Assembly (NCBI GenBank): GCA_002422795.1
Contig: DITJ01000008.1
Coordinates: 32,522 to 88,396 of the forward strand
Length of the DNA stretch: 55,875 nt
Direction of reading: 5' to 3'
From: Alphaproteobacteria bacterium UBA6187
Lineage (GTDB): Bacteria > Pseudomonadota > Alphaproteobacteria > Rickettsiales > UBA6187
The first letter of the stretch is position 1; each line of letters begins with the position of its first letter. Below, one piece after another: positions 24,959-32,142 of the stretch. The notes beneath the pieces were generated by a model. The model was given only the letters and a program-made list of their open reading frames with translations. It was not told where the DNA came from and did not search any database. Both the position numbers and the translations under genes were made by a program.

Positions 24959-25127
24959 ATCACGCATATAACATGCCCTTGAGTAGTGAGAACTATTCGG
25001 GGCGTGATAACCCTTTGTGAATTAGCGGCTAGTATCCGTCAACATACTCTCCATCCTTACGGTGGGGAGGTTCTAGTGTATGCAATAGGCTTTGGCTAAA
25101 GACTAGGGCGAACCTCGTCTAATTCAC
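24959..25127 (+). ncRNA. Unassigned structured RNA (candidate riboswitch or leader)
   Basis: Hairpin A: ATCACGC (24959) pairs with GCGTGAT (25002), enclosing GAGTAG/CTATTC. Domain B is closed by a perfect nine-base helix, GTGAATTAG (25017) with CTAATTCAC (25119). Inside it, CTCTCCATC (25047) pairs with GGTGGGGAG (25061) around the loop CTTAC, and GTTCTAGT (25070) pairs with ACTAG...GAAC (25102-25113) around the small hairpin CTTTGGCTAAAG. This three-way-junction design, next to a ribosome-binding-site hairpin, is typical of a regulatory leader. It does not show the conserved motifs I know for TPP, cobalamin, SAM, glycine, lysine, guanidine-I, 6S, SRP, RNase P or tmRNA. Confidence 0.65.
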
Positions 25128-25137
25128 AGGTTTTATC

Positions 25138-25171
25138 AACTCCCCACTATCAACATATACAAGGGGGAGTT
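25138..25171 (+). promoter_or_regulatory. Ribosome-binding-site sequestering hairpin
   Basis: AACTCCCC (25138-25145) pairs perfectly with GGGGAGTT (25164-25171), which contains the Shine-Dalgarno sequence and abuts the ATG at 25172. The CTCCCC strand could instead pair with GGGGAG at 25064-25069 in the structured RNA upstream, freeing the ribosome-binding site. Two mutually exclusive pairings are the design of a translational switch. Confidence 0.65.
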
Positions 25172-25276
25172 ATGGAAGAAAATAACAGCAGGCCTGAATT
25201 GATAATAGCTTACGGCGGTGCTGTAATATACGGTATAATAATTGGTTTATTATCCGGTTGGCTTCTTTGGGGATAA
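25172..25276 (+). CDS. Small single-pass membrane peptide, 34 aa
   Basis: The 34 residues are a polar N-terminus (MEENNSRPELIIAYG) and a single membrane helix (AVIYGIIIGLLSGWLLWG) with small residues spaced for helix packing. The ribosome-binding site AGGGGGAG is 5 bases from the ATG and lies in a hairpin. I do not recognise the peptide. Its strong ribosome-binding site, ideal membrane segment and elaborate leader make it likely to be expressed; a regulatory or complex-stabilising membrane micropeptide is an inference. Confidence 0.6.
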   Translation: MEENNSRPELIIAYGGAVIYGIIIGLLSGWLLWG

Positions 25277-25431
25277 GCTGGCTAGTTAAGTATATAGTTC
25301 CCTTAATTGCTATAATGTAAGCTGGGAGCAGACGCGGTTTGAAAGTTCAAAGAAAGTCTGGATCCCCCTCCCTTGAGGGAGGGGACGTTTTCCTGATTAT
25401 CATTAACAGAAGAAAAAATTATAGAACTTAA
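25277..25431. other. Interval between the micropeptide and eno
   Basis: No gene seen. Near 25365 there is a short palindromic piece (CCCTCCCTTGAGGGAGGGG) of the same type as the arms at 14611-14794. It lies downstream of both converging genes and could end their transcripts. Confidence 0.5.
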
Positions 25432-26709
25432 TTAATGTACAAAAATATTCTTACCAGGATAAACTGCTTTATTTCCAAGATATTCTTCAATACGAAGTAG
25501 TTCATTATATTTAGCAAGGCGGTCTGAACGGCTGAGTGAGCCGGTTTTTATCTGACCGCAATTTGTTGCAACTGCGATATGGGAGATTGTTGTATCTTCA
25601 GTCTCCCCTGAGCGGTGCGAAAGAACCGCGTTATATCCGGCAGCCTGCGCCATTTCCACAGCTTGCAATGTTTCAGTTAAAGTGCCAATCTGGTTTACTT
25701 TAACCAATATTGCATTGGCAAGATTATCCTTGATACCTTGCGCTAAAATTGCCGGGTTAGTTACAAACAAATCATCGCCAACCAACTGAATTTTTTTACC
25801 CAAAGCGCGTGTGATAGCCGCCCATCCAGCATGGTCATCTTCTGCCATTGCGTCTTCAATTGATTTAATCGGGTAGCCTGCAATCAGTTTTTCGTAATAT
25901 TTTATAAGCTCTTCCGAGCCAAGTTTTTTGCCTTCGCCTTCTAAATCATATATGCCATTTTTATAAAATTCAGTTGATGCAGAATCGAGCGCTATTACAA
26001 TATCTTCACCAGGCCTATAGCCTGCTTTTTCAATGGATTTCATTATGAAAGAAAGGGCTTCATCAGCAGATTTAAGGTTTGGCGCAAAGCCGCCTTCATC
26101 ACCAACATTAGTATTATGACCTGCATCTTTCAGGGTTTTTTTAAGTGTGTGGAATATTTCCGCGCCCATTCGAATCGCATCAGAAATTGAAGATGCTGAA
26201 ACCGGCATAATCATGAATTCCTGGATATCAATCGGGTTATCAGCATGCGCGCCGCCATTTATTATATTCATCATCGGTACAGGCATTGTTATAGCTTTGC
26301 TGCCACCAAGATACTCAAATAACGGTACATTTTCATTTGCAGCGCCAGCTTTGGCAACAGCAAGTGAAACACCAAGTATTGCATTTGCGCCAAGGCGTTT
26401 TTTATTATTTGTGCCATCAAGGGCAATTAGGGCATTATCAATTTCTGCAAAAGATGAGGCATCCATGCCTTTGATATTATCAAATATTTCGCCATTCACG
26501 CCAGCAACGGCATTGCGCACACCTTTGCCGTTATAACGTTTATTATCACCATCACGAAGCTCACATGCTTCCAGTGAGCCAGTGGACGCACCAGATGGCA
26601 CCGCCGCGCGGCCAAATGCACCGCCGCTTAAAGTTACATCAACTTCAACGGTAGGGTTGCCACGGCTATCAACGATTTCACGGGCATGGATGTTTTTTAT
26701 TTTGGTCAT
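25432..26709 (-). CDS. eno: Enolase
   Basis: Enolase converts 2-phosphoglycerate to phosphoenolpyruvate and is a component of the RNA degradosome in many proteobacteria. The 425-residue protein is full length: AREIVDSRGNPTVEVDV at the N-terminus, VPSGASTG, the metal-binding and catalytic region (VGDDLFVTNP, LVKVNQIGTLTET) and the signature VLSHRSGETEDTTI. With tpiA nearby it supports lower glycolysis or gluconeogenesis. It is followed upstream by a toxin-antitoxin pair on the same strand. Confidence 0.97.
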   Translation of the reverse strand: MTKIKNIHAREIVDSRGNPTVEVDVTLSGGAFGRAAVPSGASTGSLEACELRDGDNKRYNGKGVRNAVAGVNGEIFDNIKGMDASSFAEIDNALIALDGTNNKKRLGANAILGVSLAVAKAGAANENVPLFEYLGGSKAITMPVPMMNIINGGAHADNPIDIQEFMIMPVSASSISDAIRMGAEIFHTLKKTLKDAGHNTNVGDEGGFAPNLKSADEALSFIMKSIEKAGYRPGEDIVIALDSASTEFYKNGIYDLEGEGKKLGSEELIKYYEKLIAGYPIKSIEDAMAEDDHAGWAAITRALGKKIQLVGDDLFVTNPAILAQGIKDNLANAILVKVNQIGTLTETLQAVEMAQAAGYNAVLSHRSGETEDTTISHIAVATNCGQIKTGSLSRSDRLAKYNELLRIEEYLGNKAVYPGKNIFVH

Positions 26710-26724
26710 TGTTTTTCCTTAATC

Positions 26725-26988
26725 TTAATTCTTATAATAATGATATCTGCAAGAGAAAATAATTATCTCTTGATTTTTTACTTCGTAAATTAACCTATGC
26801 TCACCTGTTATCCTGCGTGACCATTTACCTGAATAATTACCACGAAGTGGCTCAGGTTTGCCTATTCCTGTAAAGAGATTATTTTCAATATCTTTAATAA
26901 GGGTTTTAATGCGTTTTTCTATATCTCTATCGGTTTTTTGCCAGTGCTCCAGATCTTTAATGGCTGATTTAGTCCAATTAATCTTCAT
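26725..26988 (-). CDS. yoeB: YoeB-family mRNA interferase toxin
   Basis: YoeB cleaves mRNA at the ribosomal A site and is neutralised by YefM. The 87-residue protein has the complete RelE/YoeB pattern: FTGIGKPEPLRGNYSGKWSRRITGEHRLIYEV and the C-terminal IIIFSCRYHYYKN, in which Glu, Arg, His and Tyr are the residues used for cleavage in E. coli YoeB. It overlaps the end of yefM by 11 bases, the normal order with the antitoxin first. The gene is intact. Confidence 0.95.
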   Translation of the reverse strand: MKINWTKSAIKDLEHWQKTDRDIEKRIKTLIKDIENNLFTGIGKPEPLRGNYSGKWSRRITGEHRLIYEVKNQEIIIFSCRYHYYKN

Positions 26989-27235
26989 CAGTCCATTTCA
27001 CCTCTCCAAATTCACCATTCTCAGCTTCTTTCATGGACTGCTCTAAATGTGCCACGTTTGCAGATGAAGATAATAAATGCAACGTCTCTTCCATGGAATT
27101 ATAGTCTTCCTCGGTCATCATTATTAAATTTTTGTGATCCTTCCTGCTGATTTTATAAACAACACGATCATCTTCTATTACATCCATAATAGAGCTTAAA
27201 TTTTGCCTTAAAGCAGTATAACTTATAAATTCCAT
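26978..27235 (-). CDS. yefM: YefM-family antitoxin
   Basis: Phd/YefM antitoxin of 85 residues with the family N-terminus MEFISYTALRQNLSSIMDVI (DNA-binding Phd fold) and a disordered acidic C-terminal toxin-binding tail (FGEVKWTDED). The start at 27235 was chosen by family alignment; the frame is open for 14 more codons. Phd/YefM proteins repress their own operon, and an inverted repeat GTACATG/CATGTAC-like sequence (TGTACATGATAGCTGTACATG at 27256-27278) lies just upstream as a plausible operator. Confidence 0.93.
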   Translation of the reverse strand: MEFISYTALRQNLSSIMDVIEDDRVVYKISRKDHKNLIMMTEEDYNSMEETLHLLSSSANVAHLEQSMKEAENGEFGEVKWTDED

Positions 27236-27255
27236 AAAACCTCGCAATTGTTTTG

Positions 27256-27278
27256 TATGTACATGATAGCTGTACATG
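27256..27278. promoter_or_regulatory. Candidate YefM-YoeB operator
   Basis: TGTACATG occurs twice within 23 bases upstream of yefM (around 27257 and 27271). GTACAT/ATGTAC-type elements are bound by YefM-YoeB in E. coli (TGTACA cores). The position fits autoregulation. Confidence 0.6.
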
Positions 27279-27300
27279 TGAAAAATGGCAAGCTTTTTTA

Positions 27301-27377
27301 AAGGGCAAATGGGTAAGGGCTATGGGCAAAGGGTTCTTCACTTATCCCCTCGCCCTTATCCATTATCCCCTTGCTCC
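27301..27377. repeat. Heptamer-repeat hairpin 7 (between yefM and kdsA)
   Basis: Eleven heptamers in unbroken phase: AAGGGCA, AATGGGT, AAGGGCT, ATGGGCA, AAGGGTT, CTTCACT, TATCCCC, TCGCCCT, TATCCAT, TATCCCC, TTGCTCC. The arms are complementary. The right arm ends at the kdsA stop codon. Confidence 0.92.
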
Positions 27378-27378
27378 C

Positions 27379-28203
27379 CTACTTCACTACCGCATCAATT
27401 GCCTTGAGTTGGGTCAAAATCCCCTCAAGCTCACGTAATATTACCATGCAAGGGCCATCGCTCGGTGCATTATCAGGATCCTGGTGGGTTTCCATGAATA
27501 CCCCGGCAACGCCAACGGCAACTGCCGCGCGTGATATTACTGGCACAAATTCCCTTTGCCCACCTGAAGCACCACCTTGCCCGCCTGGCTGCTGGATTGA
27601 GTGCGTTGCATCCATAATTACCGGATAGCCGGTCTGTGCCATAATAGGCAAGCCACGCATATCAGAAATTAAAGTATTATAGCCAAAGCAAGTGCCGCGG
27701 TCAGTTAGCAAGATGTTATCATTGCCGGATTCTGCAATTTTAGCCACCACATTTTTCATATCCCATGGCGCTAAAAACTGGCCTTTTTTTACATTGATTA
27801 CATTACCGGTTTTTGCAGCCGCGATTAGCAAATCAGTCTGGCGGCATAGAAATGCCGGAATTTGCAGTACATCAGCAAATTCAGAAACTTGTGCGCATTG
27901 CTCTTCATTGTGGATATCTGTTAGGGTAGGGCAGTTGAATTTTTCGCGTATTTCTGCGAATATCGGCAAAGCTTTTTTAATTCCAAGGCCGCGCGTAGCT
28001 TTCAAGCTGGTGCGGTTAGCTTTATCGAATGATGATTTATAAATAAACCCCATACCTAATTTTTTAGTGATATTTACAAGCGCTTCCGCCATTTCAAACG
28101 CATGTTCACGCGATTCCATCTGGCATGGACCAGCTATAAGAACAAGCGGCAGGTCGTTGCCGAGGGTTACGTTGCGGATTTTTATATGTTTTTGTGCTGT
28201 CAT
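27379..28203 (-). CDS. kdsA: 3-deoxy-D-manno-octulosonate 8-phosphate synthase
   Basis: KdsA condenses arabinose 5-phosphate and phosphoenolpyruvate to Kdo-8-phosphate, the first step of the Kdo branch of LPS synthesis. The 274-residue protein is typical: LIAGPCQMESREHAFEMAE, FIYKSSFDKANRTS, the loop PTLTDIHNEEQC, LLTDRGTCFGYNTLISDMR and DATHSIQQPGGQGGASGGQREFVP. The Asn in KSSFDKANR and the absence of the metal-binding Cys in the N-terminus should decide between metal-free and metal-dependent class, which I did not settle. It shows the cell has an LPS-containing outer membrane. Confidence 0.96.
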   Translation of the reverse strand: MTAQKHIKIRNVTLGNDLPLVLIAGPCQMESREHAFEMAEALVNITKKLGMGFIYKSSFDKANRTSLKATRGLGIKKALPIFAEIREKFNCPTLTDIHNEEQCAQVSEFADVLQIPAFLCRQTDLLIAAAKTGNVINVKKGQFLAPWDMKNVVAKIAESGNDNILLTDRGTCFGYNTLISDMRGLPIMAQTGYPVIMDATHSIQQPGGQGGASGGQREFVPVISRAAVAVGVAGVFMETHQDPDNAPSDGPCMVILRELEGILTQLKAIDAVVK

Positions 28204-28217
28204 TTTACTTTCCGTAT

Positions 28218-28530
28218 TTATTGCAGTATTTTAACTAAATCACGATACGAGCTTAAAACCCTTACTATCTCAATGGAGGTATCTTTTATACTATAAACAA
28301 TCATATATCTATAAATACTCCAGAAAAGTACTGGTTTATCCGTTAAATCACTTCTTTTATGCCCAATACGTGGATTTATTCTCCAGCATATCAAACACAT
28401 CAAATATTTCTGTTATTATTCTGCTTGCAATATCGGGATTATCTAACGCTATATAATCTTGTATATGCTCAAGATCATTAAATGCTTCAGGCGAAAGTAT
28501 AAAACTGCTATATTTATTTTCCAGTTTCAT
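28218..28530 (-). pseudogene. parE: ParE-family toxin, frameshifted
   Basis: From the ATG at 28530 the frame reads MKLENKYSSFILSPEAFNDL and on through SRIITEIFDVFDMLEN, the N-terminal half of a RelE/ParE toxin, then stops soon after near 28362. The C-terminal half continues in another frame from about 28382 (NPRIGHKRSDLTDKPVLFWS, then YRYMIVYSI...IEIVRVLSSYRDL), matching the ParE core. A one-base indel near the A-rich GAGAATAAATCC explains this. It overlaps parD by 17 bases. Either the toxin is dead or the base is a sequencing error. Confidence 0.85.
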
Positions 28531-28780
28531 CCGCCTTGTTTTGCAATCTGTGCTGTAGCATCTGATATGTATCCTGCCCGTTGATTTTTTTACCTTCGGC
28601 TAAAGAATCAAGGCCTTTTTGTATATCCATATTCAAAAAAACATTCCTTGCAGCTATATCATCCCTGGCAGCAAGCAAGCGCAATCCTTCAGTAATTATC
28701 TCATCTGAAGAGTGAAAAGCACCACTGGAAATCTTTGATGCAATAAAGCTTTCAAATTCAGGAGGTATGGAAATATTCAT
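28514..28780 (-). CDS. parD: ParD-family antitoxin (CC2985 type)
   Basis: An 88-residue ParD-like antitoxin. The N-terminal ribbon-helix-helix (MNISIPPEFESFIASKISSG and FHSSDEIITEGLRLLAARDD) binds DNA, and the C-terminal helices bind ParE. It overlaps the parE start. It is the first gene of the pair, as expected, and is intact although the toxin is not; a solitary antitoxin can persist as a regulator or by protecting against related toxins. Confidence 0.9.
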   Translation of the reverse strand: MNISIPPEFESFIASKISSGAFHSSDEIITEGLRLLAARDDIAARNVFLNMDIQKGLDSLAEGKKINGQDTYQMLQHRLQNKADETGK

Positions 28781-28855
28781 AAATACTACTATAAAATATT
28801 TTTAGACAATAATATTATAACAAGTATTTCTTATCAATGCAAACTTCTACACCAA

Positions 28856-30481
28856 CTACTTCTGACTATGCTTAAGTGCCGCAGCCACAAATTCCTTAAA
28901 CACCGGGTGGGCATCAAATGGGCGTGATTTGAATTCAGGGTGGAACTGCACCCCTACAAACCAGGGGTGTTTTGGGTTTTCGATTATCTCAGGAAGTGCG
29001 CCATCAGGGGACATTCCAGAGAAAACCAGGCCAGCTTTTTCAAGCTGCTCTTTATAATTTACATTTACCTCATAACGGTGGCGGTGGCGTTCGCTTATTT
29101 GCGCACTTCCATAGATTTTATGGGCAAGCGTGCCTGCTTTAATATCGCAATCATAAGCGCCAAGGCGCATGGTGCCGCCAAGATTCCCTGATTTATTGCG
29201 GTATTCTTTCGCGTCGCCCTTTGTCCATTCAGACATGATACCAACAACATTAGTACCTTCACCGGAAAATTCGCTGGATTTAGCATCAGGAATACCGGCA
29301 AGGTTACGTGCAGCTTCAATTACAGCAATCTGCATTCCGTAACATATCCCGAAAAATGGTACATCATTTTCACGCGCGAAAGTTACCGCAGCAATTTTGC
29401 CCTTAACACCATCTTCACCAAAACCGCCTGGCACAAGGATTCCGTGCATATTGCTAAGTTTTTCAGCCGAATCTTCCCGAAGGAAATTACGGGAGTTAAT
29501 CCAGTTGATTTTTACTTTAATATCATTAGCGCGGCCTGCATGGTCAAGCGCTTCGATAAGTGATTTATAAGCATCCTTAAGGCCGGTATATTTACCAACA
29601 ATGGCAATATTTATTTCACCTTTTACAGTGATATCCTGTTGAACCAGTTTTTCCCATTTAGAAAGATTTAGCTCGCTATCATAAGGCAGGCCAAAACGCT
29701 TTAGAACCTGGGTATCCATGCCTTCTTGATGATATTTAATCGGCACCTGGTAAACACTTCTAACATCAGGGCCGGAGATAACGCATTCTTCAGGAATATT
29801 ACTAAATAACGCGATTTTCTTCCTTTCTGATTCGGGCAAGTCACGTTCAGCGCGGCATAGTAAAATATCCGGCTGTATGCCAATTGAACGAAGCTCGCGC
29901 ACTGAATGTTGGGTAGGCTTAGTTTTAAGTTCTTTTGCTGCGCCAAGGTACGGCACAAGGGTAAGATGGATATAAATTGCCTGATCACGGCCAAGTTCAT
30001 AACCTATCTGGCGGATGGATTCAAAAAACGGCAATGCTTCGATATCGCCAACTGTTCCGCCAATTTCGCAAAGCAGGAAATCCACATCGTCAGTATCTTT
30101 AAGCACAAACTGTTTTATAAGGTCAGTTACATGCGGGATAACCTGCACAGTTCCGCCCAAATAATCACCACGACGCTCTTTTGCAAGCAATGTGGAATAT
30201 ATCTGTCCGGTGGTTACGTTATCCCCGCGCCTTGAAGTTACATCGGTAAAGCGCTCATAATGGCCAAGGTCAAGATCGGTTTCCGCGCCATCATCAGTTA
30301 CGAATACTTCCCCATGCTGGGTAGGGCTCATTGTGCCTGGGTCTACGTTCAGATATGGGTCAAGTTTACGCAGGCGAACCTTGTAACCCCTGGCTTGTAG
30401 TAATGCCCCAAGGCTAGCAGAGGCAAGCCCCTTGCCTAAAGAAGAAACAACACCACCGGTTATGAATATAAAACGTGCCAT
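28856..30481 (-). CDS. pyrG: CTP synthase
   Basis: PyrG aminates UTP to CTP using glutamine and ATP. The 541-residue protein has the N-terminal synthetase domain (FIFITGGVVSSLGKGLASASLG, KLDPYLNVDPGTMSPTQHGE) and a C-terminal class I glutaminase with the nucleophile in PFFGICYGMQIAVIEAARN and the His/Glu pair in VQFHPEFKSRPF. Length and motifs are complete. It is transcribed with secG upstream and kdsA downstream, the enzyme set that in many alphaproteobacteria runs tpiA-secG-pyrG-kdsA-eno; here parDE and yefM-yoeB interrupt it. Confidence 0.97.
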   Translation of the reverse strand: MARFIFITGGVVSSLGKGLASASLGALLQARGYKVRLRKLDPYLNVDPGTMSPTQHGEVFVTDDGAETDLDLGHYERFTDVTSRRGDNVTTGQIYSTLLAKERRGDYLGGTVQVIPHVTDLIKQFVLKDTDDVDFLLCEIGGTVGDIEALPFFESIRQIGYELGRDQAIYIHLTLVPYLGAAKELKTKPTQHSVRELRSIGIQPDILLCRAERDLPESERKKIALFSNIPEECVISGPDVRSVYQVPIKYHQEGMDTQVLKRFGLPYDSELNLSKWEKLVQQDITVKGEINIAIVGKYTGLKDAYKSLIEALDHAGRANDIKVKINWINSRNFLREDSAEKLSNMHGILVPGGFGEDGVKGKIAAVTFARENDVPFFGICYGMQIAVIEAARNLAGIPDAKSSEFSGEGTNVVGIMSEWTKGDAKEYRNKSGNLGGTMRLGAYDCDIKAGTLAHKIYGSAQISERHRHRYEVNVNYKEQLEKAGLVFSGMSPDGALPEIIENPKHPWFVGVQFHPEFKSRPFDAHPVFKEFVAAALKHSQK

Positions 30482-30542
30482 AATAATTTTCTAAATAGTA
30501 TCTAAATGTTTTTAATAAACTAGGTGTTGTAGTTAATGATAT

Positions 30543-30598
30543 ATTTAAGATTTTGGATTTTAGATTTTTCCAATCATAAATCATAAATCTTAGATTAC
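30543..30598. repeat. Heptamer-repeat hairpin 8 (between secG and pyrG)
   Basis: Eight heptamers in phase: ATTTAAG, ATTTTGG, ATTTTAG, ATTTTTC, CAATCAT, AAATCAT, AAATCTT, AGATTAC. The arms complement each other. The last unit overlaps the secG stop codon. Confidence 0.9.
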
Positions 30599-30966
30599 TC
30601 CGCCAGCGGAACAGCAGGTGCGCTTTCATCAGTTGGCGCATTCGGTGCTACATCTTTTTTAACATTTTCATCAGCCAACGGAACTTTCGGGGCTTTCTGG
30701 TCAATCTGTATTTCATCAATTATTGATTTTTCACTATTGGAAGCGCGCGAAGAAATTGCCGCCATAGTAAGGCTGTTCACTATGAATATTGTAGCAAGGA
30801 TTGCGGTTATGCGGGTAAGCAGGTTCGCAGAAGCCCGGCCGGACATAACGGAATTGCCCCCACCTGCAAGGCCTGCCATACCATCGCTGGCGCTTCTTTG
30901 TATAAGGATAATAACTATCATTGATACTGTTACAATGATTTGTAGTACTAATAATACTGTAAGCAT
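30595..30966 (-). CDS. secG: Preprotein translocase subunit SecG
   Basis: SecG is the small auxiliary subunit of the SecYEG channel. The 123-residue protein has two membrane helices (LTVLLVLQIIVTVSMIVIILIQ and ITAILATIFIVNSLTMAAI) joined by the conserved glycine-rich loop GMAGLAGGGNSVMSGRASANLLTR. A long acidic, Pro/Ala-rich C-terminal tail (PKVPLADENVKKDVAPNAP) is common in alphaproteobacterial SecG. It lies between tpiA and pyrG, the conserved neighbourhood. Confidence 0.95.
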   Translation of the reverse strand: MLTVLLVLQIIVTVSMIVIILIQRSASDGMAGLAGGGNSVMSGRASANLLTRITAILATIFIVNSLTMAAISSRASNSEKSIIDEIQIDQKAPKVPLADENVKKDVAPNAPTDESAPAVPLAE

Positions 30967-30978
30967 GGCTACCTTGAA

Positions 30979-31062
30979 ATTTAAGATTTAGGATTTAGGA
31001 ATTAAGATTTAAATTTAGAATAAACGATTCAAAATAAATCTTGAATCTTAAATCTTAAATTC
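30979..31062. repeat. Heptamer-repeat hairpin 9 (between tpiA and secG)
   Basis: Twelve heptamers fill exactly 84 bases: ATTTAAG, ATTTAGG twice, AATTAAG, ATTTAAA, TTTAGAA, TAAACGA, TTCAAAA, TAAATCT, TGAATCT, TAAATCT, TAAATTC. The arms pair around a central A+T loop. It lies in the tpiA-secG gap and resembles hairpin 8, the only clear sequence similarity between two of these elements. Confidence 0.92.
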
Positions 31063-31080
31063 ATTGCTTCTTATACACTC

Positions 31081-31839
31081 TTAATTAGCAGATTCAATCA
31101 TTTTCCAGAATTGTTTAGCATCAAGGCTTGCTTTTCCAACTAAAAGACCATCAACACCGTTAATTAAGAGGAGGGACTGCGAATTATTTGGAGTTGTAGA
31201 ACCGCCATATACAATTCTAACACCTTTTTCAAACTGCTTTAATTCATCTTTTATAACCTGCCTTATATAAGCATGCATTTGCTCTATTTGTTCATCAGTA
31301 GGGGTTTGACCGCTGCCAATTGCCCATACAGGCTCGTAAGCAAGTATAATATTGCTATCATTAGCATTTTCAGGAATTGAATGTAGTATTTGTTCACGTA
31401 TAACAATTCTGGCTAGGTCGTTATCACGCTCATACATCGTTTCGCCAATGCATATTATAGCTTTAAGCTGTGAGTTTATAGCATGTTTGGCTTTTTTCTT
31501 TACCATTTCACTGCCTTCATTGCTATGCATACGGCGCTCCGAATGGCCTAGTATTACATAATCGCAGGTCATATCGCGGAGCATTTTTGCGCTTATTTCG
31601 CCTGTATATGCACCATCTAGTTCATGGTGGCAATTCTGGCCGCCTAGTTTTATGCCGGTGCCTGGAACTTTTTCAGCCATATCACGCAGTAATGTAAATG
31701 GCGGGCAAATCACTACATCACAGGAAACTGGATTTGCCAGAATGCTGCTACGAATCTGCTTAATGGTTTGCATGCTCTCTACCAGCAATCCATTCATTTT
31801 CCAATTAGCGATAATGATTTTAGCAATTTTTGCAGTCAT
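31081..31839 (-). CDS. tpiA: Triosephosphate isomerase
   Basis: TpiA interconverts dihydroxyacetone phosphate and glyceraldehyde 3-phosphate. The 252-residue protein has the substrate Lys in IIANWKMNG, the electrophile His in VILGHSERRM, the catalytic Glu in ILAYEPVWAIGSGQ and the phosphate-binding VYGGSTTPNNS. The start MTAKIAKIIIANWK (31839) was preferred over a start five codons earlier because a GAGG site precedes it by about 10 bases. It heads the tpiA-secG-pyrG segment. Confidence 0.95.
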   Translation of the reverse strand: MTAKIAKIIIANWKMNGLLVESMQTIKQIRSSILANPVSCDVVICPPFTLLRDMAEKVPGTGIKLGGQNCHHELDGAYTGEISAKMLRDMTCDYVILGHSERRMHSNEGSEMVKKKAKHAINSQLKAIICIGETMYERDNDLARIVIREQILHSIPENANDSNIILAYEPVWAIGSGQTPTDEQIEQMHAYIRQVIKDELKQFEKGVRIVYGGSTTPNNSQSLLLINGVDGLLVGKASLDAKQFWKMIESAN

Positions 31840-32060
31840 TTCCTTTAACCTCATTTTTAGTGTATATGATTTAGGGTATAGAGCTTAAATTATAAGAATA
31901 AAATATCTTTTTACCAAATTGTTACAATTAAACTATCTTCTAAACTTAAGTAGCACAAATTCTATAACCTGAAACCGGCTTAAGCGCAAATATTTTACTA
32001 AATCATACCTATTTTCTAAACTCTATTGTTGTCTTGTGAGAAAACGGGCAGTATGTTCTT

Positions 32061-32123
32061 GTCAGGTGTCAGGGGAGGGTAACTTTCTACTGACACCTGA
32101 TACCTGATACCTGAAACCTAAAC
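32061..32123. repeat. Heptamer-repeat hairpin 10 (ppiD leader)
   Basis: Nine heptamers in phase: GTCAGGT, GTCAGGG, GAGGGTA, ACTTTCT, ACTGACA, CCTGATA twice, CCTGAAA, CCTAAAC. Arms GTCAGGTGTCAG and CTGACACCTGA are complementary. It ends 20 bases before the ppiD start. Confidence 0.9.
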
Positions 32124-32142
32124 TAATAAAATAGAGGCTCCC

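Noticed and set aside
25000..25130. tmRNA, 6S, SRP or RNase P RNA gene at the rpsU-eno gap
   Set aside because: No tag reading frame or T-arm, no single long rod of 6S type, no SRP apical loop and no RNase P conserved blocks were visible; the RNA is kept as unassigned.
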